A stretch of 12,397 nt of DNA from NCBI GenBank assembly GCA_964506645.1, contig CAZDML010000059.1, forward strand, positions 1-12,397. The letters run 5' to 3'. The translations under genes were made by a program, and so were the position numbers. A model generated the notes under the pieces. It had not been told where the DNA came from. It made no database searches and was given only the letters and a program-made list of their open reading frames with translations. Shown here in pieces: positions 5,949-12,397 of the stretch. The DNA is from CAZDML01 sp964506645 (lineage in GTDB: Bacteria > Elusimicrobiota > Elusimicrobia > 2-01-FULL-59-12). How positions within the stretch are numbered: the stretch's first letter is position 1; each line of letters begins with the position of its first letter.

Positions 5949-8480
5949 ATGAAACTTTTTCGCAACAGAAATGGCGTTACACTAATCGAACTGATGATTG
6001 CTGCGGCGATCATCTGTATCGGGGTTCTGGCTTCGATTGGCTCCTACCAATATATTACGCAATCCATTCAAAACTCCAAGCGGCGCTCCCTGGCCAACAA
6101 TCTGGCACAAGAACAGATCGAAAAACTGAAAAATCTATCGTATTACACCCTCCTCGTTACGACAGCGCCCACGCCCAACACCAATCTTCCCGAAGTGGTC
6201 TATGATCCCGGCAATTATCCGCCGCAAACGATCCTGGAAGGCGGAATTTCTTTTACGCGTGCAACGCGAGTGGATTTTGCCTATCAGGATGGTGTTGCCG
6301 TTTCAACCACGGACTGGACGAGCGACGATACGGGACTTAAATTGATTACGGTCTATGTCCTCTGGCAGGATGGCGCGGAATGGCACGCGAAAGAACTGCA
6401 CAACCTCATGAGTAACCCAGCGGCCAACCCGTTGAATGCCGCTTTTACCGGCATCGTGACCGATACCAACAGTGTCGTCCTATCCGGAGCTATTGTTCGC
6501 GTGCTTGAAAACAGCGCCTGGTTTGGCACGACCAACAGCGGAGGGATTTACCGTATCGCCGTCAGTTCCGGATCCTATTCTCTTCAATGCTCATCATCGG
6601 GCTACTTTACGAGAAACACTGCGACCGCCCAAACAGCAACCAGCAATAATAGTACTACCGTCAATTTCAATCCCGGCGGCTTACGCCCGATGATACGGAT
6701 GTCTAGCGGAACCGCTATGGGACAGGTGTATATCAGCACACATCTTGTCATTTCCCAGGTCGTTGCCAGCACGACCACCGACCGGGACTATGAATATATT
6801 GAACTCTACAATCCCACAACCTCAGCCTACGCCATGACCACGGGGTATGTGCGTTTTTGTTACTACGATCAGACCGGGGCCTACGAGAATGATGACATAA
6901 CCGTCATTACGCCTTCGATGGCACCCAACACGTTTTACTTGATCGCCAACACATCCGACAGCATCACGGTCGGGGGGGTCACACGCAACGTTGATGCCTA
7001 CTACACAACCCATGCGCATCCTTCACATTTGATTGATGCAAATGAAGCGGGAACATTGCATCTTCATTATTACGTGTTGAATCCATTTGGCGAAATGATT
7101 GATTGTNNNNNNNNNNGCGTAACGAGTCCCCCCAGCACTTACGTAGAAGGCACGGCCATTAGCGCCACAGGTCTTGCCGCCGGAGAACAAATTGCACGAT
7201 TGTCACTGCCGGGAATTATGAATACGACCTATGGTCCGGCCTATGACACGGGACATAATCATAAGAACTGGGTCGATTATCCTTCTCTCACGGTCACACC
7301 CAACAATTCATCCGTGAGCAAAATACCTCTCACTGGAACCCCGGCTTACGGCGCTATCGTCACACTCAATGACGCTTTCTCCACAGTAACGACCTGCGAT
7401 GCCACAACAAGCAATGGGGATTATCCCGTATGCGCCTATTCTATCAGTGGCGCTACAGGCACGTGGATCATGACCATCAGCTCTGGAAGTGCCTATGTAG
7501 AATACACCTCGGTCACTTTTCAAGCAGGCGTGACAACCGGCGTTCCGAATGGGGCCACGAACTCAAGTTGGACCCTTGTCAACACGACCGCCACGCTACT
7601 GAACAGCACGACCAATTATGGGTTTGTTGCAGGATGGGTACGAGACGCCAGCGGCACAGGGCTAGGCAATATCAGCGTCATGGGGGATGGCAGAACAGTA
7701 AACACCTCCAATGCCACAGCCACGCGAGGCCGCTATTTCTTATCTACATCGACAGGAAGCATTCAAATCATTGCCAATCCAAACAATACCAATAGTACTT
7801 ATACCAGCGATGCCATTAGCGTTAGCGTTAGCCAGGGAGTGATGAGTGACAACAACAATTTTTCCATATCCTTGGGCGGCATCATTAGAGGCTATTTCAA
7901 AACATCTTCCAATACGGCGCTCCCCAGCAAAGCCGCTGTTGCTTTGTCAGGGGGCAATCAAATGGCTCAGGCCACCTCCGATTCCTCCGGTTATTTCTAC
8001 CTGCGAAATCTCGCTACAGGAACCTATACCGTTCAGCCGGCCCTGGATCCGATCGAAGCCGCTTCCCCTTCATCCATCAGTGTCGTCTTAAGTTCAACCG
8101 GAACATCGACATCGGTATCGACCTTTACGATTACCAGCGGACTGGCACAAATTACGGGACAAGCACTCAACAGCAGTTCGACTACGATTGCCACAGGCGT
8201 TCTTGTCGTCGTCACAACGAGCACCCTGGGCAGCACGTTACCCCCGACACAGTATGGAGCGACAGGGACGTCTTGCAACCCTTGCTATTACACTGGATCG
8301 TCTCAAGCCGACGGCACCTACACGATTGATGTACGCGCCAGCACGACGACCTATAAAGTGTATGCATGGTATACCCAGTTTAATGGAACAACACCGTCCA
8401 CTTCGATGGCGAACGGATGCCCCTATTCAGTCACCGTATCGTCTCCGGGCCAAATAGGAACACAAAATCTGCGATGGTAA
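5949..8480 (+). CDS. Giant PilV-like type IV prepilin with lamin-tail and carboxypeptidase-regulatory-like domains
   Basis: The N-terminus is a class III prepilin signal: RNRNG followed by VTLIE (cleavage after Gly9, Glu14 as E5) and a hydrophobic helix to about residue 30. The NNLAQEQIEKLKNLSYYTL stretch is typical of PilV/GspI-like minor pilins. Such proteins usually have 120-200 residues; this one has about 843. The extension reads as modules: a carboxypeptidase-regulatory-like domain (about 165-241), a lamin-tail domain (about 263-455: VISQVVAS, YEYIELYNP, GEMIDC, VEGTAI, DTGHNHKNW), then four Ig-like units (about 457-545, 557-642, 643-728, 730-843), three with G-x-V/I-x-G and G-x-Y/F turns. 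CNPC occurs at 776-779. Ten Ns fall within the lamin-tail domain (residues 387-390). It is likely exported and built into a pilus-like fibre with the domains exposed. The ATG is preceded by a weak GGA. Its end overlaps the next gene by 7 bases. Confidence 0.88.
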   Translation: MKLFRNRNGVTLIELMIAAAIICIGVLASIGSYQYITQSIQNSKRRSLANNLAQEQIEKLKNLSYYTLLVTTAPTPNTNLPEVVYDPGNYPPQTILEGGISFTRATRVDFAYQDGVAVSTTDWTSDDTGLKLITVYVLWQDGAEWHAKELHNLMSNPAANPLNAAFTGIVTDTNSVVLSGAIVRVLENSAWFGTTNSGGIYRIAVSSGSYSLQCSSSGYFTRNTATAQTATSNNSTTVNFNPGGLRPMIRMSSGTAMGQVYISTHLVISQVVASTTTDRDYEYIELYNPTTSAYAMTTGYVRFCYYDQTGAYENDDITVITPSMAPNTFYLIANTSDSITVGGVTRNVDAYYTTHAHPSHLIDANEAGTLHLHYYVLNPFGEMIDCXXXXVTSPPSTYVEGTAISATGLAAGEQIARLSLPGIMNTTYGPAYDTGHNHKNWVDYPSLTVTPNNSSVSKIPLTGTPAYGAIVTLNDAFSTVTTCDATTSNGDYPVCAYSISGATGTWIMTISSGSAYVEYTSVTFQAGVTTGVPNGATNSSWTLVNTTATLLNSTTNYGFVAGWVRDASGTGLGNISVMGDGRTVNTSNATATRGRYFLSTSTGSIQIIANPNNTNSTYTSDAISVSVSQGVMSDNNNFSISLGGIIRGYFKTSSNTALPSKAAVALSGGNQMAQATSDSSGYFYLRNLATGTYTVQPALDPIEAASPSSISVVLSSTGTSTSVSTFTITSGLAQITGQALNSSSTTIATGVLVVVTTSTLGSTLPPTQYGATGTSCNPCYYTGSSQADGTYTIDVRASTTTYKVYAWYTQFNGTTPSTSMANGCPYSVTVSSPGQIGTQNLRW
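7107..7116. other. Assembly gap (10 N) inside the giant prepilin gene
   Basis: Ten undetermined bases, probably a scaffolding placeholder, so the true size may differ. The reading frame on both sides is the same open frame and the flanking protein (GEMIDC before, VTSPPSTYVEGTAI after) fits one continuous lamin-tail domain. The real gap is therefore probably small and keeps the frame. Confidence 0.95.
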
Positions 8481-8971
8481 CACGCAATCGTAACGGATTT
8501 ACATTGACGGAAATGCTGCTCACCGTTGCCATTATTGGCATTCTGGCGGCAGGACTTCCCGCTTTGATCTCGCAACTGGTTCGATTTTATTATCTGCACA
8601 CGGCTAAGATTGAAATTCAAAAGGATGCACGGACTTGCCTCGAAAATATTAACCGTTTCCTGCGGCAGGCAGAATCCTCAAGCGTGGTGATTGATCAGGT
8701 CAATTCGCCACAACAACCGCCCTTCTCGCGCATCAGTTTTTCGACCATCGGAGGGCAAAGTATGTCCTTTTATCAGATGAACAACAAACTCATGCAGGTG
8801 GGCGTCTCCACATCCACCATCAGTAGCAACCTGCGTTATATCGCGTTCACTTATCCGCGATCAGATGACCCATCGATTATCTCGGTCGCGATCACGATGG
8901 AGAAGGCAACGTATCAGGGAGCGTCTAAAGCGCTAGAACTTTCCATTGAAAAGGTCCGGGTGATGAACTAA
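8474..8971 (+). CDS. PilW/GspJ-like minor prepilin
   Basis: A 165-residue type IV prepilin-like protein. It has the short basic leader MVTRNRNG, cleavage after Gly8, then FTLTEMLLTVAIIGILAAG with Glu13 in the E5 position and a hydrophobic helix to about residue 30. The following segment (ARTCLENINRFLRQAESS, RISFSTIG, MSFYQMNNKLMQVG, LRYIAFTYP) has the order of PilW and GspJ type pseudopilins: an amphipathic helix, then a beta sheet. An upstream in-frame ATG (8417) would add 19 residues that lack leader character and sit inside the preceding gene, so the ATG at 8474 is chosen. It overlaps the previous stop (ATGGTAA) by 7 bases, implying translational coupling. Expected role: minor pilin that initiates or caps the fibre together with its neighbours. 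Assignment to PilW rather than GspJ rests on context and is not certain. Confidence 0.85.
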   Translation: MVTRNRNGFTLTEMLLTVAIIGILAAGLPALISQLVRFYYLHTAKIEIQKDARTCLENINRFLRQAESSSVVIDQVNSPQQPPFSRISFSTIGGQSMSFYQMNNKLMQVGVSTSTISSNLRYIAFTYPRSDDPSIISVAITMEKATYQGASKALELSIEKVRVMN

Positions 8972-10197
8972 TGATCCAACGTATTCAAGGACAAGTGCTT
9001 GTTATTGCGATTTTAATCGTTTTAGTCCTGGCGATTACCATTCCCGCCATCGTTCGCCTGGTACAAAATGAATCGACATGGACGGCCAAATCACAACGCA
9101 GCACACGTGCCTTTGCATTGGCAGAGGCGGCTGTGGAGCGCGGTTACCAACAACTGCTCTTAAGCACTTCGACATGGAATAACGTCTTGGCAGGGACTAT
9201 CCCGAGTGGATACAACTTTGATCAAACCTATACAGACAGTGGTGGAAGTTATGAAATTCGCCTCAGTTCGTCAGGCGTGCAGGAAATCAGTGTCGTAGGC
9301 GTCGGAAAAGACACTTCAGGCAAAGAAATTCGAGCTATTCAAGCCGTCTATGCCATTGGGAGCATGTCCGGGTCCGCCCTGTTTGCGTTGAACGGTGTCA
9401 CCATCGAAGGGAACCCGGATGTTGAATGGGGACCGGTGATCTCTCCATCTGCCATTGATACCGACGCCGGACACCTCCACCCGCGTTTATACAGCGCGGC
9501 ATCTATTGATCCTTTCGATACCAGTTCTGCGCTCCCCAACAGTGACAGCAGCCACTACTGGGCCTACGAAACATTGCCCCCCGCGCCGACCATTAATTTA
9601 ACTGGATCCAATGGATACAAATCGTCTGCCTATGCCGTCGATGGCAGCGCTTCTCTGGGTAGCGGCCCCGCAGGAAGTATTTATTACTACACATCTGCAG
9701 TCACGCCCACGCTCAGCCCGGGGAACAATCATTTTATCGATGGCGATTTAATCGTCGAAGGAAACTTGAGCATGAGTGGCAATCCCGGCAACGGCAGCAA
9801 CTTTGCAGCCTCGATTCCTTCGACGGCCTGGAGAGAGTACGCTAGCGACTGGAGCACCTATCACGACACCTTTGATGCCACTTACGCAACCTATGCCTCT
9901 GTTCCTTCTACCTATGCGCCAACTGGACTGACCTACAGCAACTTCGGCAATAAAATTTTTATTCATGGGTTCCTATATGTCGGTGGAACATTTTCCGTAT
10001 CGGGGGGCGGTAATACCATTATCATTGGAACAGCCTATATTGGAAGCAGCCCCAGTTTGGGAAACTCTCACGTCACCATCTACTACGATGCGACGGTCGC
10101 TGCCAACGTCAAACTCACCTCATCCTCACCGAGCCGCATCAGCTGGCAAGACCAGACAGGATGTACCTGGTCCGGCTCACACGCCAGCTGTCCATAA
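8971..10197 (+). CDS. PilX-like pilus assembly protein with large extracellular domain
   Basis: A 408-residue protein with the PilX-type start: a short leader, one long hydrophobic helix (about residues 8-30) and the conserved-looking RAFALAEAAVERGYQQLL (46-63) that follows it in PilX and GspK-like proteins. There is no FTLIE motif, and position 5 after Gly7 is isoleucine rather than glutamate. Residues 80-130 form a small beta region (SYEIRLSS, ISVVGVG). The larger C-terminal part is Gly/Ser/Thr-rich with repeating strand patterns (NNHFIDGDLIVEGNLSMSGN, KIFIHGFLYVGGTFSVSGGG, TIIIGTAYIG), suggesting a beta-helix or stacked-strand domain. Cys398 and Cys407 could close a C-terminal disulfide loop. 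Its ATG overlaps the previous stop by one base (TAATG). It is the last gene of the pilin operon and ends 16 bases before the convergent lipoprotein gene. Confidence 0.82.
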   Translation: MIQRIQGQVLVIAILIVLVLAITIPAIVRLVQNESTWTAKSQRSTRAFALAEAAVERGYQQLLLSTSTWNNVLAGTIPSGYNFDQTYTDSGGSYEIRLSSSGVQEISVVGVGKDTSGKEIRAIQAVYAIGSMSGSALFALNGVTIEGNPDVEWGPVISPSAIDTDAGHLHPRLYSAASIDPFDTSSALPNSDSSHYWAYETLPPAPTINLTGSNGYKSSAYAVDGSASLGSGPAGSIYYYTSAVTPTLSPGNNHFIDGDLIVEGNLSMSGNPGNGSNFAASIPSTAWREYASDWSTYHDTFDATYATYASVPSTYAPTGLTYSNFGNKIFIHGFLYVGGTFSVSGGGNTIIIGTAYIGSSPSLGNSHVTIYYDATVAANVKLTSSSPSRISWQDQTGCTWSGSHASCP

Positions 10198-10213
10198 AAA
10201 AATCGACTTTTAA
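10198..10213. other. Short convergent intergenic stretch, no clear terminator
   Basis: Only 16 bases separate the ends of two convergent operons. They are A/T-rich (an A-run, TCGAC, a T-run) and could at most form a very weak AAAA/TTTT hairpin. No GC-rich stem is present, so termination for the two operons is not explained by sequence here. Confidence 0.5.
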
Positions 10214-10738
10214 TTATTGTCCGTCTACAGCCGGGGGAGGAGACCAGGGCGGGACATATTGCCCTTCGCCGGGCTTGGGAATCTTCGGCGCCGCAGGGGC
10301 CGATTCAACGACAGGAGGAACATACACGGGGGTTGGCATCGGGGTGTAGCTGTAGGACTCGACAGGTGCGGGCGGAGGGTCTTCTTTCAATTCCCCTTTT
10401 CGGTACAGTGCCAGCGTCTCGGCCATTTCAGTAGCCGCAGCTTCTCCAGCGATCGCCGCATAACGGTCATTCAAACGGTCGGACGTGACCTTATCAAACA
10501 ACGTTTTCGCCTGCGGAATATTCTTCGCGATGCCTTTGCCCAGTGCGTTCAGGGTTCCCAGTGCCAGAGCCGCTCCCTCATGGCCAGCATTCGCATCGTG
10601 CTCGAGGACAATCGAAGCCGTGTTGTAGTCTTTCTCACGGTAGGCTTTGAGCCCCTGCAGAACCCGCTTGTCCGGCGGTTCACATCCGAGAAGGATTCCA
10701 GCACACACAAGCCCTGTCAGGAAAATATTTTTCTTCAT
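10214..10738 (-). CDS. Sel1-repeat lipoprotein with proline-rich C-terminal tail
   Basis: A 174-residue predicted lipoprotein. The leader MKKNIFLTGLVCAGILLGC ends in the lipobox LLGC, so Cys19 would be lipidated and the protein anchored to a membrane, facing the periplasm or surface. Residues 25-115 look helical. AGHEGAALALGTLNALGKGIAKNIPQAK fits a Sel1-like repeat (A-x-x-G / LG-x-x-x-x-x-G-x-G), a fold used for protein-protein contacts. Residues 121-174 are low-complexity, with 18 prolines among 54 residues, plausibly an extended tail. It overlaps the histidine kinase stop by four bases (ATGA) and has a strong GGAGGT ribosome site six bases before the ATG, so it may be made at higher levels than the kinase. 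The operon context suggests a partner or sensor accessory of the two-component system; this is inference. The exact function is unknown. Confidence 0.85.
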   Translation of the reverse strand: MKKNIFLTGLVCAGILLGCEPPDKRVLQGLKAYREKDYNTASIVLEHDANAGHEGAALALGTLNALGKGIAKNIPQAKTLFDKVTSDRLNDRYAAIAGEAAATEMAETLALYRKGELKEDPPPAPVESYSYTPMPTPVYVPPVVESAPAAPKIPKPGEGQYVPPWSPPPAVDGQ

Positions 10739-11973
10739 TGTTTTACCTCCGCAGGAATCGTCAATGTAAACCGAGCTCCTTTGCCTGGGCCATCGCTTTC
10801 TACTTTGATTGATCCGGCATGCTTATCCAGAATCCGCAGCGCCGCAGAAAGGCCAAGACCGTTGCCTTGGTCGACCTTCGTTGTAAAAAACGGCTGAAAG
10901 ATCATTTCCAAGAGTTCGGGTGCAATGCCGGTCCCGCTGTCCTCAATACTAATGTCAAAAAAATCTTTATTCGTGCGTCGCGTCAGCCACCATCCTCCGG
11001 TCCTTACCCAATGAAGCCCCATCCGCAGAGCTCCACCCTGCGGCATGGCTTCAAGCGCATTTTGCAGAATGGCTGAGAGCGCTTCGGAGAGCAACGTCTT
11101 GTCTCCTTGAACGCGAGCTTCCTGATCCAGCCCCTCGACATGAACATCAATACGCTGCGCTTCTGCTTGTGCGTGGATCCGCTCCACCGCGGAGCCCACC
11201 GCATCGCGCAGGTCCATGGACTGCAGGTCCAGTTCTTCAATACGACCTAGGCTTAAAAGTTTCTGCAGAATTTCTTTGCAGCGATCGACTTCCGTTTGTA
11301 TGCGAACAAGCTCATCGCGCGATTTGGCCGACATCTCTTTTTGATGCGCTAGGACTTCGGCATTCACGCGGATCGTTGTGAGCGGCGCTTTAATCCGATG
11401 TGCGATTTCCGCGGAAATTTGTCCCAGTGCCGCCAGCCGTTCAATATGGAACAAGCGCTTCTGAAACATCTGGTCCTGTGCCTGCCGAGATTCGCGCACA
11501 TCTCGTGAAAGCATCCCTGTAAAAGAAGCCGCAATCCACAGGTATGGTAAACGCAGCCAGAATTCCGCTTCCGAAGGCAGCCCGTGCGCATTTTTGGCGG
11601 CCGTGTACCCATAAAGCAGGGTGGCAATGAGCGCCACCAAAAAACTCTGCGTCATATTCTGCGTGAGGGCCGTTCCAAAAATAACTAGGAAATACGTGAG
11701 AAATAAATCGGACTGGGATTGCCGGGCCCACGACAAAATAATAGTCGAGAGCACGACATCAATCAGAAAGAGCCCGCCCTGTGCTTTCGGACGCATCAGC
11801 CACTCCGCCGGCGCACTCAAAATCGCCACCAAGAGCCCGCCCAGAACGACCACTAGCAAAAGCAGCCGTATGTATTCGGCAAACGAAAATTGATGCTGAT
11901 AAATAAAAAACAGCAGGAGAACGGCGGTTAACAACGACTGGAAGATGAAATAGGTGCTTCGGCGGTCAGTCAT
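10735..11973 (-). CDS. Membrane histidine kinase with divergent H-box
   Basis: A 412-residue sensor kinase of a two-component system. Residues 7-155 hold about six hydrophobic segments with short loops and no large external domain, so it probably senses within or near the membrane. A linker (156-180) leads to the dimerisation helix with GQISAEIAHRIKAPLTTI, where His192 is the expected phosphoacceptor. The ATPase domain is intact: N-box LLSEALSAILQNALEAMP (Asn305), DSGTGI (345-350), FQPFFTTK (359-366) and GNGLGLSAA (370-378). The H-box is odd: the usual Glu/Asp after His is Arg, and the residue four after His, usually Asn or Thr, is Ala. The ATG at 11971-11973 overlaps the response regulator stop by eight bases. 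A longer frame starting at 12174 runs through the regulator gene and is rejected. The cognate partner is very probably the adjacent regulator. Confidence 0.93.
   Translation of the reverse strand: MTDRRSTYFIFQSLLTAVLLLFFIYQHQFSFAEYIRLLLLVVVLGGLLVAILSAPAEWLMRPKAQGGLFLIDVVLSTIILSWARQSQSDLFLTYFLVIFGTALTQNMTQSFLVALIATLLYGYTAAKNAHGLPSEAEFWLRLPYLWIAASFTGMLSRDVRESRQAQDQMFQKRLFHIERLAALGQISAEIAHRIKAPLTTIRVNAEVLAHQKEMSAKSRDELVRIQTEVDRCKEILQKLLSLGRIEELDLQSMDLRDAVGSAVERIHAQAEAQRIDVHVEGLDQEARVQGDKTLLSEALSAILQNALEAMPQGGALRMGLHWVRTGGWWLTRRTNKDFFDISIEDSGTGIAPELLEMIFQPFFTTKVDQGNGLGLSAALRILDKHAGSIKVESDGPGKGARFTLTIPAEVKQ
10745..10750 (-). promoter_or_regulatory. Strong Shine-Dalgarno site of the lipoprotein gene
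   Basis: The minus strand reads GGAGGT, six bases before the lipoprotein ATG. It lies within the end of the histidine kinase gene. It is the only near-perfect ribosome binding site I found in the window and fixes the start at 10736-10738. Confidence 0.8.
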
Positions 11974-12397
11974 TCGGCAGGGTAAAACAGTACCCGAGCT
12001 TCGGCAATGTTTCGATGCAGCAGCCCAGCGGGCCCAATTTCTTCCGAAGGTTTTTGATGTGGGTGTCCAGGCTGCGCGTGGAAACCTCGGCCCCGTAGCT
12101 CGAGGTGCTCTCAATAAGGAAAGTTCGGGTAACTGTTTTTCCCGGACGCGACACCAGCTGAAACAGCACTTCAAATTCTTTCGGCTGCAGTTTGAGCCGC
12201 CTCCCTTTCAGGGTAGCCGTACGGTTGGCGGGATCAAGGGTAAGCGCTTTCACCCGAAGGAGCTCGCTACCCACAACAGTCCGCTCGCTACGCCGCAGCA
12301 CCGCCTGGATACGGGCGACCAATTCGACAGCACTGAAAGGTTTCACCACATAATCATCAGCGCCTAGGTTGAGCCCCAGCACGCGGTCGCCTTCGCT
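11966..12397 (-). CDS. OmpR/PhoB-family response regulator, 5' end outside window
   Basis: The visible 143 residues begin inside the receiver domain with SEGDRVLGLNLGADDYVVKPFS, which includes the GADDY turn and the conserved Lys of the K-P pair. The phosphoacceptor Asp lies beyond the right edge. A winged-helix DNA-binding domain of the Trans_reg_C type follows: LKLQPKEFEVLFQL, a TRTFLIESTSSYG wing region, STRSLDTHIKNLRKKLG as recognition helix, and IETLPKLGYCF in place of the common I-x-T-V-R-G-x-G-Y. It should bind promoters as a dimer when phosphorylated by the adjacent kinase. The gene overlaps the kinase by eight bases, so the two are translated together. A GTG at 12380-12382 is merely an internal valine codon, not the start. 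About 80-90 N-terminal residues are missing. Confidence 0.95.
   Translation of the reverse strand, partial: SEGDRVLGLNLGADDYVVKPFSAVELVARIQAVLRRSERTVVGSELLRVKALTLDPANRTATLKGRRLKLQPKEFEVLFQLVSRPGKTVTRTFLIESTSSYGAEVSTRSLDTHIKNLRKKLGPLGCCIETLPKLGYCFTLPND

Noticed and set aside
7816..7833. Three tandem near-identical hexamers (TTAGCG, TTAGCG, TTAGCC)
   Set aside because: Encodes an alternating Ser/Val strand in the prepilin; simple low-complexity coding sequence with no sign of phase variation, since a hexamer change would keep the frame.
10198..10213. Possible bidirectional terminator between convergent operons
   Set aside because: Only A/T pairs are available for a stem, and there is no GC-rich hairpin.
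11974..12174. 67-codon upstream extension of the histidine kinase frame
   Set aside because: It runs out of frame through the DNA-binding domain of the response regulator and is Arg/Cys/Trp-rich without structure. The ATG at 11973 begins a typical membrane segment and overlaps the regulator stop.

Overview
The window is bacterial, gene-dense and intact, with about ten complete or near-complete genes, two genes cut by the window edges, and no RNA genes, mobile elements or CRISPR arrays that I can see. Gram-negative-type features are a Sel1-like lipoprotein with a lipobox, a secreted propeller-like protein and a type IV minor-pilin cluster. A run of 10 Ns at 7107-7116 points to a draft or metagenome assembly. 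The phylum cannot be fixed by eye. Huge prepilins carrying lamin-tail and carboxypeptidase-regulatory-like domains, next to a short divergent glucan phosphorylase, made me think of environmental phyla such as Elusimicrobiota or Omnitrophota. That is a low-confidence impression.

Region 1 (1-4050, minus strand) is a tightly packed set read right to left. It holds a secreted protein built from eight tryptophan-centred repeats of about 53 residues, then GTP cyclohydrolase I (folE), a short-type citrate synthase (gltA), and the start of succinyl-CoA synthetase beta (sucC, cut by the left edge). Gaps are 25, 14 and 0 bases. The last two link two TCA-cycle enzymes by a stop codon directly followed by a start codon. 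folE has a good -10 box only 7 bases before its ATG and no Shine-Dalgarno sequence, so its mRNA may be leaderless.

Region 2 (4051-5948) begins with a 38-base divergent intergenic stretch. It is followed on the plus strand by a GT35-type alpha-glucan (glycogen/maltodextrin) phosphorylase-like enzyme and then a 105-base spacer. The start of the phosphorylase and the leader of the next operon share a 16-base motif (14 of 16 identical).

Region 3 (5949-10197, plus strand) is an overlapping three-gene minor pilin operon. It encodes a PilV-like prepilin of about 843 residues with a large surface-domain extension, a PilW/GspJ-like prepilin, and a PilX-like protein with a long extracellular domain. 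All three overlap by 1-7 bases and probably make one complex, with the giant PilV-like subunit a candidate adhesin at or near the pilus tip.

Region 4 (10214-12397, minus strand) is an OmpR/PhoB-type response regulator (cut by the right edge), a six-helix membrane histidine kinase and a Sel1-repeat lipoprotein with a proline-rich tail. They overlap by 8 and 4 bases and form one operon. The kinase has an intact ATP-binding domain, but its H-box reads H-R-I-K-A-P instead of H-E-I-R-N-P. This is the most unusual single observation in the window, with the domain architecture of the giant prepilin second.
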